From the NCBI RefSeq assembly GCF_025244765.1, contig NZ_CP104209.1:496001-560000 (forward strand): a stretch of 64,000 nucleotides of DNA, read 5' to 3'. This DNA is from Empedobacter stercoris. GTDB taxonomy: Bacteria; Bacteroidota; Bacteroidia; Flavobacteriales; Weeksellaceae. The position numbers were made by a program, and so were the translations under genes. Positions within the stretch are counted from its first letter, which is position 1. Each line of letters opens with the position of its first letter. Below the pieces are notes generated by a model that searched no databases, was not told the DNA's origin, and saw only the letters and a program-made list of their open reading frames with translations. This document shows positions 26,344-35,929 of this stretch, in pieces.

Positions 26344-28032
26344 ATGTCCAACTACTTTCAATATTTTAAGCAACCAATCTCAACTTACGAACTACCCACT
26401 AAGTTTGATTATCCATTTTATTATGAACCTACTGAAATTGCGAAATTAGCATGTCAAGAAGTTCAAGACTATTTAGAAAACCAAACCGATTTTGAACATA
26501 ATTTTGGTTTAGAAAAAGAAAAAAACCACTCTTCTACTCCAATTGGTAAAATGTTTGGTGTTTTGGTTGTTCGAAATAGTAAAGATGAAATTGGTTATAT
26601 AGCTGCTGTTTCAGGAAAATTAGCCAATACCAATCAACATAAACTTTTCGTTCCACCAGTTTTTGATATGTTAAACAAAAATGGATTTTTCTTGGAACAA
26701 GAAGAACGCTTAAATGAGATAAATCGAATTTTAGAAAAGTTAGAATCAAATGAAAAATTTCTTCAATTGAAAAATGATTTTCATGAATTTGAATTGAATG
26801 CAACAGCAAGAATTAATGAAGGAAAACAACTTTTAAAATCAAATAAAAAAGATCGTAAAAAACAACGCGAAAATATTTCTTCAACTTTATCTCAAGATGA
26901 AATACAACTTTTTGAAGATGATTTAATCAAACAAAGTTTGCGCGATAAATATGAATTTAGAGTTCTAAACGAACAAATTGAACTTGAACGAAATCAATTT
27001 TCAAATCAAATTAAAACATTTGAAGAGGAAATAAACGCATTAAAAGAAGAACGAAAATTAAAATCTAATTCGCTTCAAAATCAATTATTTAACCAATATC
27101 AGTTCTTGAATAAGTTTAAGCAAGAAAAAAGTTTATTGGATATCTTTTCTACATCTGTTTTTCAACAACCTCCTGCTGCGGCTGGTGAATGCGCTGCACC
27201 GAAATTATTGCAATATGCATTTCAAAATAATTTAGATCCAATTTGTATGGCTGAATTTTGGTGGGGAGATTCGCCTAAATCTGAAGTGAGAAAACATGGT
27301 AAATTTTATCCTGCTTGCACGGGTAAATGCGAACCTATTTTGGGACATATGTTAACAGGAATTGATTTGAACGAAAATTTATTATTAAAACAAAATACTA
27401 CTGTTAAAGAATTAGAAATTTTGTACCAAGACAAAGATATAGCTGTCATTAATAAGCCTGAAGAATTTCTTTCTGTTCCTGGAATAGAAATCAAAGATTC
27501 TGTTTATATAAGAATTCAACAACAATTTCCACATGCAACAGGACCGATAATTGTACATCGTTTGGATATGTCTACTTCTGGTATTTTGGTGTTAGCATTA
27601 AATAAAGAAAGTCATAAACACTTACAACAACAATTCATAAAACGTAAAGTTACGAAACGATATATTGCACTTTTAGATGGAATTGTTGAGCATCCTTCTG
27701 GATATTTAGATTTACCGTTACGTGTAGATCTGGATGATAGACCACGTCAAATGGTGTGCTATGAAAATGGAAAAACTGCACAAACGAAATATGAAGTTAT
27801 CGAAAGAAAAGCGAACAAAACGTTGATTTATTTTTATCCAATTACAGGACGAACACATCAATTACGCATGCATGCCTCGCACATTTTAGGACTAAACGCT
27901 CCAATTATTGGGGATGATTTGTACGGAAAAAAAGCAAATCGATTGCATCTTCATGCCGAGACATTAGAATTTACACATCCTAAAACAAAAGAAGTGATGA
28001 AATTCCAAGTGGATCCAAATTTTAATATTTAA
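26344..28032 (+). CDS. RluA-family pseudouridine synthase with long N-terminal extension
   Basis: About 562 aa, nearly twice a usual RluA enzyme. The C-terminal half is the catalytic domain: IAVINKPEEFLSVPG, then HRLDMSTSGILVLAL with the catalytic aspartate, then GRTHQLRMHASH. It converts uridine to pseudouridine in rRNA or tRNA. The first 370 or so residues hold a charged, probable coiled coil (about 130-260) and a Cys-bearing block (GECAAPKLL, PICMAEFWWGD, YPACTGKCEPILGH). Long RluA proteins of this kind occur in other bacteria, but the role of the extension is not known to me. RNA target unknown. Confidence 0.88.
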   Translation: MSNYFQYFKQPISTYELPTKFDYPFYYEPTEIAKLACQEVQDYLENQTDFEHNFGLEKEKNHSSTPIGKMFGVLVVRNSKDEIGYIAAVSGKLANTNQHKLFVPPVFDMLNKNGFFLEQEERLNEINRILEKLESNEKFLQLKNDFHEFELNATARINEGKQLLKSNKKDRKKQRENISSTLSQDEIQLFEDDLIKQSLRDKYEFRVLNEQIELERNQFSNQIKTFEEEINALKEERKLKSNSLQNQLFNQYQFLNKFKQEKSLLDIFSTSVFQQPPAAAGECAAPKLLQYAFQNNLDPICMAEFWWGDSPKSEVRKHGKFYPACTGKCEPILGHMLTGIDLNENLLLKQNTTVKELEILYQDKDIAVINKPEEFLSVPGIEIKDSVYIRIQQQFPHATGPIIVHRLDMSTSGILVLALNKESHKHLQQQFIKRKVTKRYIALLDGIVEHPSGYLDLPLRVDLDDRPRQMVCYENGKTAQTKYEVIERKANKTLIYFYPITGRTHQLRMHASHILGLNAPIIGDDLYGKKANRLHLHAETLEFTHPKTKEVMKFQVDPNFNI

Positions 28033-28053
28033 TTTTGTGAAAGAATATATACA

Positions 28054-28407
28054 ATGGAAAATAAAGAATTGACAATACGAGAAGTGATTTATCGTGATAT
28101 GGACACCATGATTATGGCTAAATTGCGTAATGGATCTAATATCTCAATAGATGATTTGATTGATATTTCTTCTTATTTAGCTGCAAGTTTGTTTCGTGAA
28201 CGTTGGAAACAAAAAGGAGAGTTAAGCGAAGGAGAAGTAAATGTTGTTTTAGGAAATATAGGTGATTTTTGTAACGAACATTTTGGCGAATACTTTACAC
28301 AACAAGATTTTGATAAGATTGTAAAAATCTCTCAATTATTATTACAAAAACCAACTTTTGATAACGATTCACAAGAATTTTTTGATTCGATATTAAAAAC
28401 AGAATAA
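28054..28407 (+). CDS. Hypothetical protein, 117 aa
   Basis: Not recognised. An acidic, mostly helical soluble protein (TIREVIYRDMDTMIMAKLRNG … QDFDKIVKISQLLLQKP). It begins 21 bp after the pseudouridine synthase and shares its terminator, so it is probably co-transcribed. Confidence 0.7.
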   Translation: MENKELTIREVIYRDMDTMIMAKLRNGSNISIDDLIDISSYLAASLFRERWKQKGELSEGEVNVVLGNIGDFCNEHFGEYFTQQDFDKIVKISQLLLQKPTFDNDSQEFFDSILKTE

Positions 28408-28420
28408 AAAAATAATGTAC

Positions 28421-28453
28421 AAAAAAACCACTTCGATTGAAGTGGTTTTTTTA
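28421..28453 (+). terminator. Terminator between convergent genes
   Basis: Stem AACCACTTC / GAAGTGGTT, 4-nt loop, flanked by A and T runs. It can serve the 117-aa gene and the efflux operon. Confidence 0.8.
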
Positions 28454-28470
28454 TGATTAGATAGATAAGT

Positions 28471-29877
28471 TTATTGCCATCCACCTCCAACAGCACGATA
28501 CAACTCGACCATTGATGATAAAGACGTTAACTTCGCATCAACTACATTCAACTCTGCATTCAATCCATTGTCTCTTGCAGTAATTACTTCTAAATAATTT
28601 GCCATACCGTAGTTTAACAATTCTTCAGAATAGGTAATTGCTTGATTATATAATTGATATTCTTTCTGTTTATATTCAACTTTCTTAGTCGCCGCATCAT
28701 ACGTATACAATGCATCAGAAACCTCTTTACTTGCGTTCAAGATTTTACTTTTATAATTAATTAAAGCATTTTCTTGATTCGCTAAAGCTACTTCTTTTTG
28801 TGTACGTAATCTACGTTGTTGTAAAAGTGGTTGCGTTAAGCCTCCAATAACAGATGCAAATAATGATTGCGCATTAAATAATTTATCAATATCAATTCCT
28901 TGTACACCACCTGTTGCTGATATAGTTAAAGAAGGATAAAAACTTGCGTTTGCTATATTTACATTCTCAAAAGCATTCATCAATCCAAACTCTGCAGCTT
29001 TGATATCAGGACGATTTTCTAACAATTGCGCTGGCACACCAACTGATAAAGTTTGGTTAACTTGTTGAGAAGCTAAATTTGTACGATTAATTGATTGAGG
29101 ATTTGTTCCTAACAAAATACTCATCACATTTTCGTTTAATTTAATTCCGTTTTCAACATCAACCAACATAGATTTCACGCTATACAACTGAGCTTCTGTT
29201 TGATTAACAGCAACTTCTGTTACACTACCAGCTTCTTTTAAAGCTTTTGTTGTTTCTAAACTTTGTTCGCGGTTGATCAACGTTTTGTCTAAAATTCTTT
29301 TTTGCTCATCTAATGCTAATAAATTATAATAAGCATTCGCAATAGATGCTACAATTTGAGTTTTAACCGCTTTGTGTGCTTCTATAGTTTGCAAATAAGT
29401 TGCAGCAGATGCACGTTGATTACTTCTGATTTTACCCCAAATATCTGCTTCCCAACTTAAATTACCTGAAAGCTCGTATTGATTTTGACTTCTGTCCGTC
29501 ATCATTGCACCAAATGGTGTATTTTTAGAACTTTCTGTAAAAGAGTATTTTGGTCCAACAGATAAAGTTGGTAAATAACCCGCTTTACCTTGTTTGGCAT
29601 ACGCCTCAGCTACTGCAATATTTTGCAGAGCCGAACGTATGTCTAAATTATTTTGTAAACCTTGATTAATCAAAGCTTGTAATTGCGAATCTGTAAAAAT
29701 TTGTTTCCAAGAAACAGTTGCAACATTTGCACTGTCTTTTGCAATAACATCTGTTCTGAAGTTTGCTTCATTTACAACAGCTTCAGGACGGTTATAGTCT
29801 TTTGCTACGAAACAAGATTGAACAGCAAACAATCCAGCTGCGATTAAAGTAATATTTAAAATTCTGTACTTTTTCAT
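28471..29877 (-). CDS. Outer-membrane efflux lipoprotein (TolC/OprM, NodT type)
   Basis: 468 aa. The lipoprotein signal peptide has C22 in FAVQSC. Two OEP repeats follow, with coiled helices such as ALQNIAVAEAYAKQGKAGYLPTLSVGP and LENRPDIKAAEFGLM. It forms the outer-membrane channel of the tripartite pump, last gene of a four-gene operon, 2 bp after the RND pump gene. Confidence 0.95.
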   Translation of the reverse strand: MKKYRILNITLIAAGLFAVQSCFVAKDYNRPEAVVNEANFRTDVIAKDSANVATVSWKQIFTDSQLQALINQGLQNNLDIRSALQNIAVAEAYAKQGKAGYLPTLSVGPKYSFTESSKNTPFGAMMTDRSQNQYELSGNLSWEADIWGKIRSNQRASAATYLQTIEAHKAVKTQIVASIANAYYNLLALDEQKRILDKTLINREQSLETTKALKEAGSVTEVAVNQTEAQLYSVKSMLVDVENGIKLNENVMSILLGTNPQSINRTNLASQQVNQTLSVGVPAQLLENRPDIKAAEFGLMNAFENVNIANASFYPSLTISATGGVQGIDIDKLFNAQSLFASVIGGLTQPLLQQRRLRTQKEVALANQENALINYKSKILNASKEVSDALYTYDAATKKVEYKQKEYQLYNQAITYSEELLNYGMANYLEVITARDNGLNAELNVVDAKLTSLSSMVELYRAVGGGWQ

Positions 29878-29879
29878 AA

Positions 29880-32800
29880 TTAGATTGAATTATTATGTTC
29901 AATTTCTTCTTGTGGACGATCAAATTTCATTGGCTTAATTTTTTCTTGTAATGTTTGGAAAACAATAAACAAAATAGGAATTACGAAAATACCTAAAACT
30001 GTACCAATTAATAATCCGAATGCAGCACCAGTTGCAACTGAACGGTTACCTGCAGAAGAAACTCCTGTCGCAAATACTAATGGCATTAAACCTAAAATAA
30101 AGGCAAAAGATGTCATTAAAATTGGACGTAAACGAGCTTTTGCTCCATCAATTGCCGCTTGTACAATTGTCATTCCATGCGCACGTCTTTGTAAAGCGAA
30201 CTCTACAATCAGAATGGCATTCTTGGCTAATAAACCAACCAACATGACTAAGGCAATTTGGAAATAAATATTATTTTCTAATCCCGCTAACCATTGAGAT
30301 AAATAAGCTCCCATCACACCACATGGAACAGATAATAAAACTGAAAGTGGTAAAACGTAAGACTCATATTGAGCAGATAAAATAAAGTATACGAAAACAA
30401 TACATAATGCAAAAATCATTGCAGTTTGATTACCAGAATTAATCTCTTCACGTGTTAAACCTGTAAAGTCAGTTCCATAAGAAGTTGACAATGTTTGTTC
30501 TGTTACTTGATTAATTGCTGAAATCGCATCTCCCGTAGAGAAACCTGGATTTACAGCTCCTGTAATGTTAGCAGATGTAAATAAATTGTAACGGTCTACA
30601 GAATTAGGACCATATACACGTTTCAATGAAACAAATTGTGATACGGGTGCCATAGCTCCTGTTGATGTTTTCACAAACATTTTATTTAAACTCATTTCAT
30701 TGATACGATCATCTGGAGAAGACTGAATATACACACGGTATTGTTTACCAAAACGTGTAAAGTCTGCTGCATATAAACCTCCAATGTAACCTTGTAATGT
30801 TGAGAAAATTGAACTTACAGAAACTCCTGATTGTTTTGCTCTTTCAATATTAACATCAATTTCATATTGAGGGAAGTTCGTATTGAATGAAGTTTGTGCA
30901 TACTGAATTTCTGGACGTTGCATTAATGCTCCAATGTATTCTTTTGAAACTTTATCAAAATCAGCAATATCTCCACCTGTTTTATCTAATAATTTTAATT
31001 CGAAACCAGAAGACATACCAAAACCTGGAATTGCTGGTGGTTGGAAGAAAATCATCTGTGCATCAGGAATTTGTGCAGCTGCACCAAATAATTGCCCAAT
31101 AATTGCTTGAATAGATAAATCTGGGGTTGTACGTTCTTCGAATGATTTCAATTTAACGAACATCATACCGTAGTTAGAACCTGCACCTGAAATAATAGAG
31201 ATACCCGAATAAATAGTCGCTTTATCAATTCCTGGAATATTTTTAATTTTTTCTTGGAATTGTTTCTCAACTTCATACACACGGTCCATAGAAGCTCCTG
31301 CAGGTAATTCGACATTACCAATAATGAATCCATTATCCTCAGCAGGAACGAATCCAGTTGGCATCATTTTTCCTATGCCATAAATTCCTACAGCACTTGC
31401 AATAATAATGATAAAAGAAATCCATTTGTGTTTAACTAAAAACTTGAATGAATTTCCGTATTTATGTGTCATACGATCAAACGCTGCATTAAATGCATCG
31501 AAGAAACGTTGAACAAAATTACGTTTTACTTCTCCTTCTTGATGTGGTTTTAAGAATAACGCACATAATGCTGGAGATAATGTCAAGGCATTAACGGCAG
31601 AAATTAAAATCGCTACAATTAAGGTTATACCAAACTGTTTATAGAAAACTCCTGTAGGGCCGGATATAAATGTTACTGGAACGAATACGGCACACATAAC
31701 TAATGTAATCGATACAATGGCACCAGAAATTTCATCCATCGCATTTTTAGTAGCATCCATCGGAGTTTCGTGGTGTGTTTCCATACGAGCGTGAACGGCT
31801 TCCACCACTACAATCGCGTCATCCACCACAATACCAATGGCGAGCGTTAATGCGAATAACGTTAATAAGTTTAACGAGAATCCTGCTACATTAAGGAAGA
31901 AGAATGTACCAATAATAGATACAGGAACCGCAATTAACGGAACTAATGTAGAACGGAAATCTTGTAAGAAAATATATACCACGATAAATACTAAGATAAA
32001 TGCCTCGATCATCGTACTAACTACTTTCTCGATAGACGCATCTAAGAATGTATTAGTATCCATCAAAATAGTATAACTAATTCCATCTGGTAATTGAGAT
32101 TCAGCTTTCTTTAACTCTTCTCTTAAGTTAACAATAATTTCTTGGGCATTAGATCCTGGTGTTTGGTATACAGCAAATACAGCAGAAGGATCTCCATTCA
32201 TATTCGTACGTCCTGCATAAGATTGAGCACCAAATTCTACATTCGCAACATCTTTTAATTTTAAAACTTCTCCATTAGGTAAAGATTTAATGACGATATT
32301 ACGATACTGATCTTCTGTTTTATAACGTCCAGAATAGGTAATCGTATATTGGAAAGATTGTCCAGAATTTTCACCTAAAGATCCAGCAGCAGCTTCAAGA
32401 GATTCTTGAGATAATGCTGCAGAAACATCTGAAGGTATCAAGCCATAACTTGCCATACGAGAAGGGTCTAACCAAATACGCATAGAATAAGTCATCGCTC
32501 CAAAAACTTGAGCATCACCTACACCATTTACACGTTTTAAAGCAGGAATAATATTAATATTCAAGTAATTTTGTAAGTATATTTCGTCATACTTAGGATT
32601 AGTTGAATAGAAAGATGTAAACATCAATGCCGAAGTTTGTTGCTTTTGTGTAACAACACCAGAACGAGTTACCTCTGAAGGTAATAAAGGTGTAGCACGT
32701 GCAACACGATTTTGAACGTTTACTTGCGCGATATCCCCATCAACACCAGGCTTGAAAACTACATCAATAGATGCAGATCCATTGTTAGAAGCTGTAGATT

Positions 32801-33035
32801 GAATATAATCCATTCCTTCAACCCCATTCACCTGTTCCTCGATCGGAATAATTACAGACTCCATTACTGTTTTCGCATTCGCTCCAGGATATGAAGCAGA
32901 AATTTTTACAGTAGCTGGCGCAATGTCTGGATATTGAGTAACTGGTAGCGCAATAAGCCCCAGAATACCCAATATAAGTATGATAATAGAAATAACCGTA
33001 GACAGTACGGGTCTTTCAATAAAGGTTTTTAACAT
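29880..33035 (-). CDS. RND multidrug efflux pump, HAE-1 family (AcrB/MexB-like)
   Basis: 1051 aa with 12 expected membrane helices and two large periplasmic loops. It starts MLKTFIERPVLSTVISIIIL. The TM4 proton-relay region is seen in LAIGIVVDDAIVVVEAVHARME (two adjacent Asp). TM10-11 has NAILIVEFALQRR. It exports drugs or other hydrophobic compounds with the proton gradient, working with the adaptor encoded 11 bp upstream and the channel 2 bp downstream. Substrates unknown. Confidence 0.96.
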   Translation of the reverse strand: MLKTFIERPVLSTVISIIILILGILGLIALPVTQYPDIAPATVKISASYPGANAKTVMESVIIPIEEQVNGVEGMDYIQSTASNNGSASIDVVFKPGVDGDIAQVNVQNRVARATPLLPSEVTRSGVVTQKQQTSALMFTSFYSTNPKYDEIYLQNYLNINIIPALKRVNGVGDAQVFGAMTYSMRIWLDPSRMASYGLIPSDVSAALSQESLEAAAGSLGENSGQSFQYTITYSGRYKTEDQYRNIVIKSLPNGEVLKLKDVANVEFGAQSYAGRTNMNGDPSAVFAVYQTPGSNAQEIIVNLREELKKAESQLPDGISYTILMDTNTFLDASIEKVVSTMIEAFILVFIVVYIFLQDFRSTLVPLIAVPVSIIGTFFFLNVAGFSLNLLTLFALTLAIGIVVDDAIVVVEAVHARMETHHETPMDATKNAMDEISGAIVSITLVMCAVFVPVTFISGPTGVFYKQFGITLIVAILISAVNALTLSPALCALFLKPHQEGEVKRNFVQRFFDAFNAAFDRMTHKYGNSFKFLVKHKWISFIIIIASAVGIYGIGKMMPTGFVPAEDNGFIIGNVELPAGASMDRVYEVEKQFQEKIKNIPGIDKATIYSGISIISGAGSNYGMMFVKLKSFEERTTPDLSIQAIIGQLFGAAAQIPDAQMIFFQPPAIPGFGMSSGFELKLLDKTGGDIADFDKVSKEYIGALMQRPEIQYAQTSFNTNFPQYEIDVNIERAKQSGVSVSSIFSTLQGYIGGLYAADFTRFGKQYRVYIQSSPDDRINEMSLNKMFVKTSTGAMAPVSQFVSLKRVYGPNSVDRYNLFTSANITGAVNPGFSTGDAISAINQVTEQTLSTSYGTDFTGLTREEINSGNQTAMIFALCIVFVYFILSAQYESYVLPLSVLLSVPCGVMGAYLSQWLAGLENNIYFQIALVMLVGLLAKNAILIVEFALQRRAHGMTIVQAAIDGAKARLRPILMTSFAFILGLMPLVFATGVSSAGNRSVATGAAFGLLIGTVLGIFVIPILFIVFQTLQEKIKPMKFDRPQEEIEHNNSI

Positions 33036-33046
33036 AATTTATCCAA

Positions 33047-34285
33047 TTAGAATACTGTTTTTGTAGAATTTACGATTGTATCAAAGTTTGCTGGCATTGG
33101 TTTAACGGCAGTCTTATCTCTCAATTTACCTACACCTTGTGCAACAACTTTATCACCTTTTTTCACTCCATCTTTTACAACTGCAATATTATTCGCTCTT
33201 TCTACAACAGTAATTGGAGTTGCGTAAGCTGTATCTTTTGTTACTTTGTAAACATAAGTCATACCTTGCTGTTCAAACGTTGCAGCTTCTGGCACAACCA
33301 ATACATCAACATAAGTTTTTGGAACACGGATACGTCCTGAATTACCATTCGCTAATATTTTTGCCGCATTGTTAAAAGATACACGGAAATCTATCGTACC
33401 AGTAGTAGGATTGATTTGTCCTGTAACAGTTTGAATCTTACCTTTTTCAGGATAAATTTCTCCGTTAGCTAAAACTAAATCTACAGCAGGAATTTTATCT
33501 AATTTCTCTTTTAAAGTTGCTCCTTCAGATTTAGAAATAAAATTTAAATACTCTTTTTCATTCATCGAAAAGTAAGCATAAACTTTAGAGGTGTTAGAAA
33601 CTGTAGTAATTGCTGTTGGATCTGATGGACCTACTAATGTTCCTTGACGGAAGTTAATAGAACCTAATACTCCACTTATTGGAGCGCGTACAACAGAATA
33701 ATCTACATTTGCTTGAGCACCTTTATAATTTGCTTGAGCTTGTGTAACACCTGCTTGAGCTTGTCCCACAGCTGCCAAAGCTTGATTATAACTTGCCTGA
33801 GCTTTTGCTAAATTTGCTTTTGCTGTTTCTAATTGTACATTACTTATAATATTTTTCTGAACAAGAGGAGTTAATTTATCCACTTCCACTTGCGCTGCAT
33901 TTACATTTGCTTGTGCTGCATTTACATTTGCTTGTGCTGACTTTACACTCGCTTGCGCTGCTCCAACTCCTGATCTTGCAGCATCAGCGTTTTGAGTTAA
34001 TACATTTGTTTCTAATCTAAACAAAGGTTGACCAGCTTGTACGTATTGACCTTCATCAACATAAACTTCTGTAATGTATCCTTGAATTTTCGCACGGACC
34101 TCGTTATTCACAACTCCTTCAATATTTGTCGGATATTCATCATAACTTGTCACCACTCTTGTTGGTACATCAACAACTGGATAAGGTGTCGGACCTTGTG
34201 CTTGTGCTCCTGCATTGTCCTTTTTACCACAAGAACTTAGCGCAATAGCCAAAGCACCAACCATCATAACGTTAACGTTTTTCAT
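33047..34285 (-). CDS. RND efflux periplasmic adaptor (AcrA/MexA-like)
   Basis: 412 aa lipoprotein (lipobox ALSSC, C19). A beta-barrel/lipoyl part carries YITEVYVDEGQYVQAGQPLFRL. A long coiled-coil hairpin is built from heptads of the AQANVNA kind (about 95-180), followed by the second lipoyl half (YSVVRAPISGVLG). It bridges pump and channel. The heptads are encoded by near-identical 21-bp DNA units around 33890-33960, so the hairpin may vary in length between strains. Confidence 0.95.
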   Translation of the reverse strand: MKNVNVMMVGALAIALSSCGKKDNAGAQAQGPTPYPVVDVPTRVVTSYDEYPTNIEGVVNNEVRAKIQGYITEVYVDEGQYVQAGQPLFRLETNVLTQNADAARSGVGAAQASVKSAQANVNAAQANVNAAQVEVDKLTPLVQKNIISNVQLETAKANLAKAQASYNQALAAVGQAQAGVTQAQANYKGAQANVDYSVVRAPISGVLGSINFRQGTLVGPSDPTAITTVSNTSKVYAYFSMNEKEYLNFISKSEGATLKEKLDKIPAVDLVLANGEIYPEKGKIQTVTGQINPTTGTIDFRVSFNNAAKILANGNSGRIRVPKTYVDVLVVPEAATFEQQGMTYVYKVTKDTAYATPITVVERANNIAVVKDGVKKGDKVVAQGVGKLRDKTAVKPMPANFDTIVNSTKTVF

Positions 34286-34292
34286 ATTACTT

Positions 34293-34787
34293 TTACTTAT
34301 TTTCTAGTTGAATTTTATTAATTTTTTCTATTGTTTCGCCTAACAAAGACTTCGTCTGATTTAAATGATCTGAATAAATATCAATTACCCTGTTTTCAAT
34401 ATTTTTCGAAAGCGAGTTATTTAACATTTTATGTTCTTTTATACGATCTGTAAAAACAATATCCTGTGAAATCATATCATATAAAAAATCTAACTTCTCT
34501 ATCAAATAATTAAAATTTAATCTAAAATATCTTTTACGAGAATTAATCTTGTTTATATATTCAATATGTTTCATCGATAGCAAGTAATTAATCGAATTAG
34601 ACAAAGAACTCTTACTAACATTGAAAACCTCTAAAAGTTCTTCAAAAGTAAATCCTTCTTCAGTTGATTCTAAAACCATATATGCCTGCAATTTGGCTGT
34701 TAAAGGAGGAAACTTATACGTTTTCTCTAAAAAAGCACTAAAACTACAGAATAAGTCCATGTTACCTGCATGATTATCTATATTCAT
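34293..34787 (-). CDS. MarR/GbsR-like winged-helix regulator of the efflux operon
   Basis: 164 aa. A winged helix-turn-helix (FTFEELLEVFNVSKSSLSNSINYLLSMKHIEYI, about 46-78) is followed by a long helical C-terminal part likely to dimerise. The pattern fits GbsR/MarR-type repressors. It is the first gene of the operon, 7 bp before the adaptor gene, so it probably represses its own operon and responds to a pump substrate. A perfect inverted repeat at its promoter is the likely binding site. Confidence 0.8.
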   Translation of the reverse strand: MNIDNHAGNMDLFCSFSAFLEKTYKFPPLTAKLQAYMVLESTEEGFTFEELLEVFNVSKSSLSNSINYLLSMKHIEYINKINSRKRYFRLNFNYLIEKLDFLYDMISQDIVFTDRIKEHKMLNNSLSKNIENRVIDIYSDHLNQTKSLLGETIEKINKIQLENK

Positions 34788-34812
34788 AATGTGTTTAGTC
34801 TATAAAACCGTG

Positions 34813-34820
34813 CAAATATA
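34813..34820 (-). promoter_or_regulatory. -7 promoter box of the RND efflux operon
   Basis: TATATTTG on the minus strand; transcript start near 34806, leader about 19 nt. Confidence 0.55.
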
Positions 34821-34824
34821 TATA

Positions 34825-34852
34825 AGTTAGTTCGGTTAAAACAGAACTAACT
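34825..34852. promoter_or_regulatory. Inverted-repeat operator of the efflux operon
   Basis: Perfect 9-bp arms AGTTAGTTC / GAACTAACT with a 10-bp spacer. It lies 4 bp upstream of the -7 box and covers the -33 region, so a bound repressor would block RNA polymerase. The adjacent MarR/GbsR-like protein is the natural candidate. Confidence 0.6.
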
Positions 34853-35050
34853 GTATTTTTTTATAAATTTTAACAATAAATTAAAATTTATAAAAAATAT
34901 TTGATTCAGTTTCTTTAACAAAAAATAGACCAAAACAATTAGAAATGAACATATTATAAAATGATTGGGTTTATATATAAATTGTTGAGTTTACACTAAA
35001 TACAAATTAATTAGATTTTGAAATTGGAGTATAAAAAGTTGTTAAATAAA

Positions 35051-35065
35051 TAAAAGCTTCAACTG
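35051..35065 (-). terminator. Left half of a terminator split by the insertion sequence
   Basis: AAAAGCTTCAACT pairs with AGTTGAAGCTTTT at 36514-36526. Removing the element and one CTG copy restores a near-perfect 13-bp palindrome followed on the minus strand by a T-rich tail, 3 bp from the alpha/beta hydrolase stop codon. Confidence 0.7.
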
Positions 35066-35099
35066 TAGACTGCACCCAAAAGTTTGGACAGATTAAAAA

Positions 35100-35879
35100 T
35101 TAATAATTATAAAAATGAGTTCGATATTGTATCGGGCTCATTTTATTTAAGTTCGATTTTATTCTATCGTTATTGTAATAGTAAATGTATTGTTTTATTT
35201 CTTTTTTTAGCTCTTCAATAGAATTAAATTTTTGTAAATAAAATAGTTCCGATTTCAGTATTCCGAAGAAATTCTCGATAATAGCATTATCTAAGCAATT
35301 TCCTTTTCTACTCATACTTTGTATGATTCCTTTTTCATTTAATAAAGCCTGATATTGTTTCATTTGATATTGCCATCCTTGATCTGAATGTAATATCAAA
35401 TCTTTGGTGTCTTTCGTTATTTTAAATGCCTTTTTAAGCATTTGAGTTACTTGATTAAAAACAGGTCGTTCGCTTAACTCATAGCTGATAATTTCTTGAT
35501 TGTACAGATCCATTATTGGTGATAAATATAGTTTTTTATCTTTTACTTTAAACTCGGTAACATCTGTTACCCATTTTTGGTTGGGTTTATCAGCCTTAAA
35601 TGCTCTTTGCAAGATGTTTGGTGCAATCTTTCCTTGTTCTCCTTTGTAAGATTTGTATTTTTTTCTTCGAATCAAACTCTTTAATCCTAAGCTATTCATC
35701 AGTTTAAGAACAGTTTTATGATTGATGATAGTTCCTGATTTTCTTAATTCATCGGTAATTCGTCGATAGCCATATCGCCCTTTATGCTGATGATAAATGG
35801 TTTGTATTTTACGTTTTAATTCCTCGTATTTATCTGTTTTACTACGTGAAATATGATAGTAAAAGCTGCTTCTAGCCAT
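35100..35879 (-). CDS. IS3-family transposase OrfB (DDE integrase domain)
   Basis: 259 aa from the ATG. An HTH_21-like N-terminus (GRYGYRRITDELRKSG) precedes the rve integrase core with D106 (WVTDVTEF), D166 (LHSDQGWQY) and E202 (NAIIENFFGILKSE); the D-E spacing of 35 is the DD(35)E pattern. The frame stays open upstream of the ATG into the end of orfA (…TQAINELRPEFHL…). The functional transposase is therefore probably an OrfAB fusion made by -1 frameshifting near CAAAAG at the end of orfA. Confidence 0.93.
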   Translation of the reverse strand: MARSSFYYHISRSKTDKYEELKRKIQTIYHQHKGRYGYRRITDELRKSGTIINHKTVLKLMNSLGLKSLIRRKKYKSYKGEQGKIAPNILQRAFKADKPNQKWVTDVTEFKVKDKKLYLSPIMDLYNQEIISYELSERPVFNQVTQMLKKAFKITKDTKDLILHSDQGWQYQMKQYQALLNEKGIIQSMSRKGNCLDNAIIENFFGILKSELFYLQKFNSIEELKKEIKQYIYYYNNDRIKSNLNKMSPIQYRTHFYNY

Positions 35880-35929
35880 ATGTGTACAATCTAAAAGTAA
35901 ATTTAGATGAAATTCTGGCCTTAATTCAT

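Noticed and set aside
33890-33960. Regular short repeats considered as a CRISPR-like or VNTR array
   Set aside because: No spacers; the units encode heptads of a coiled coil inside an intact gene.
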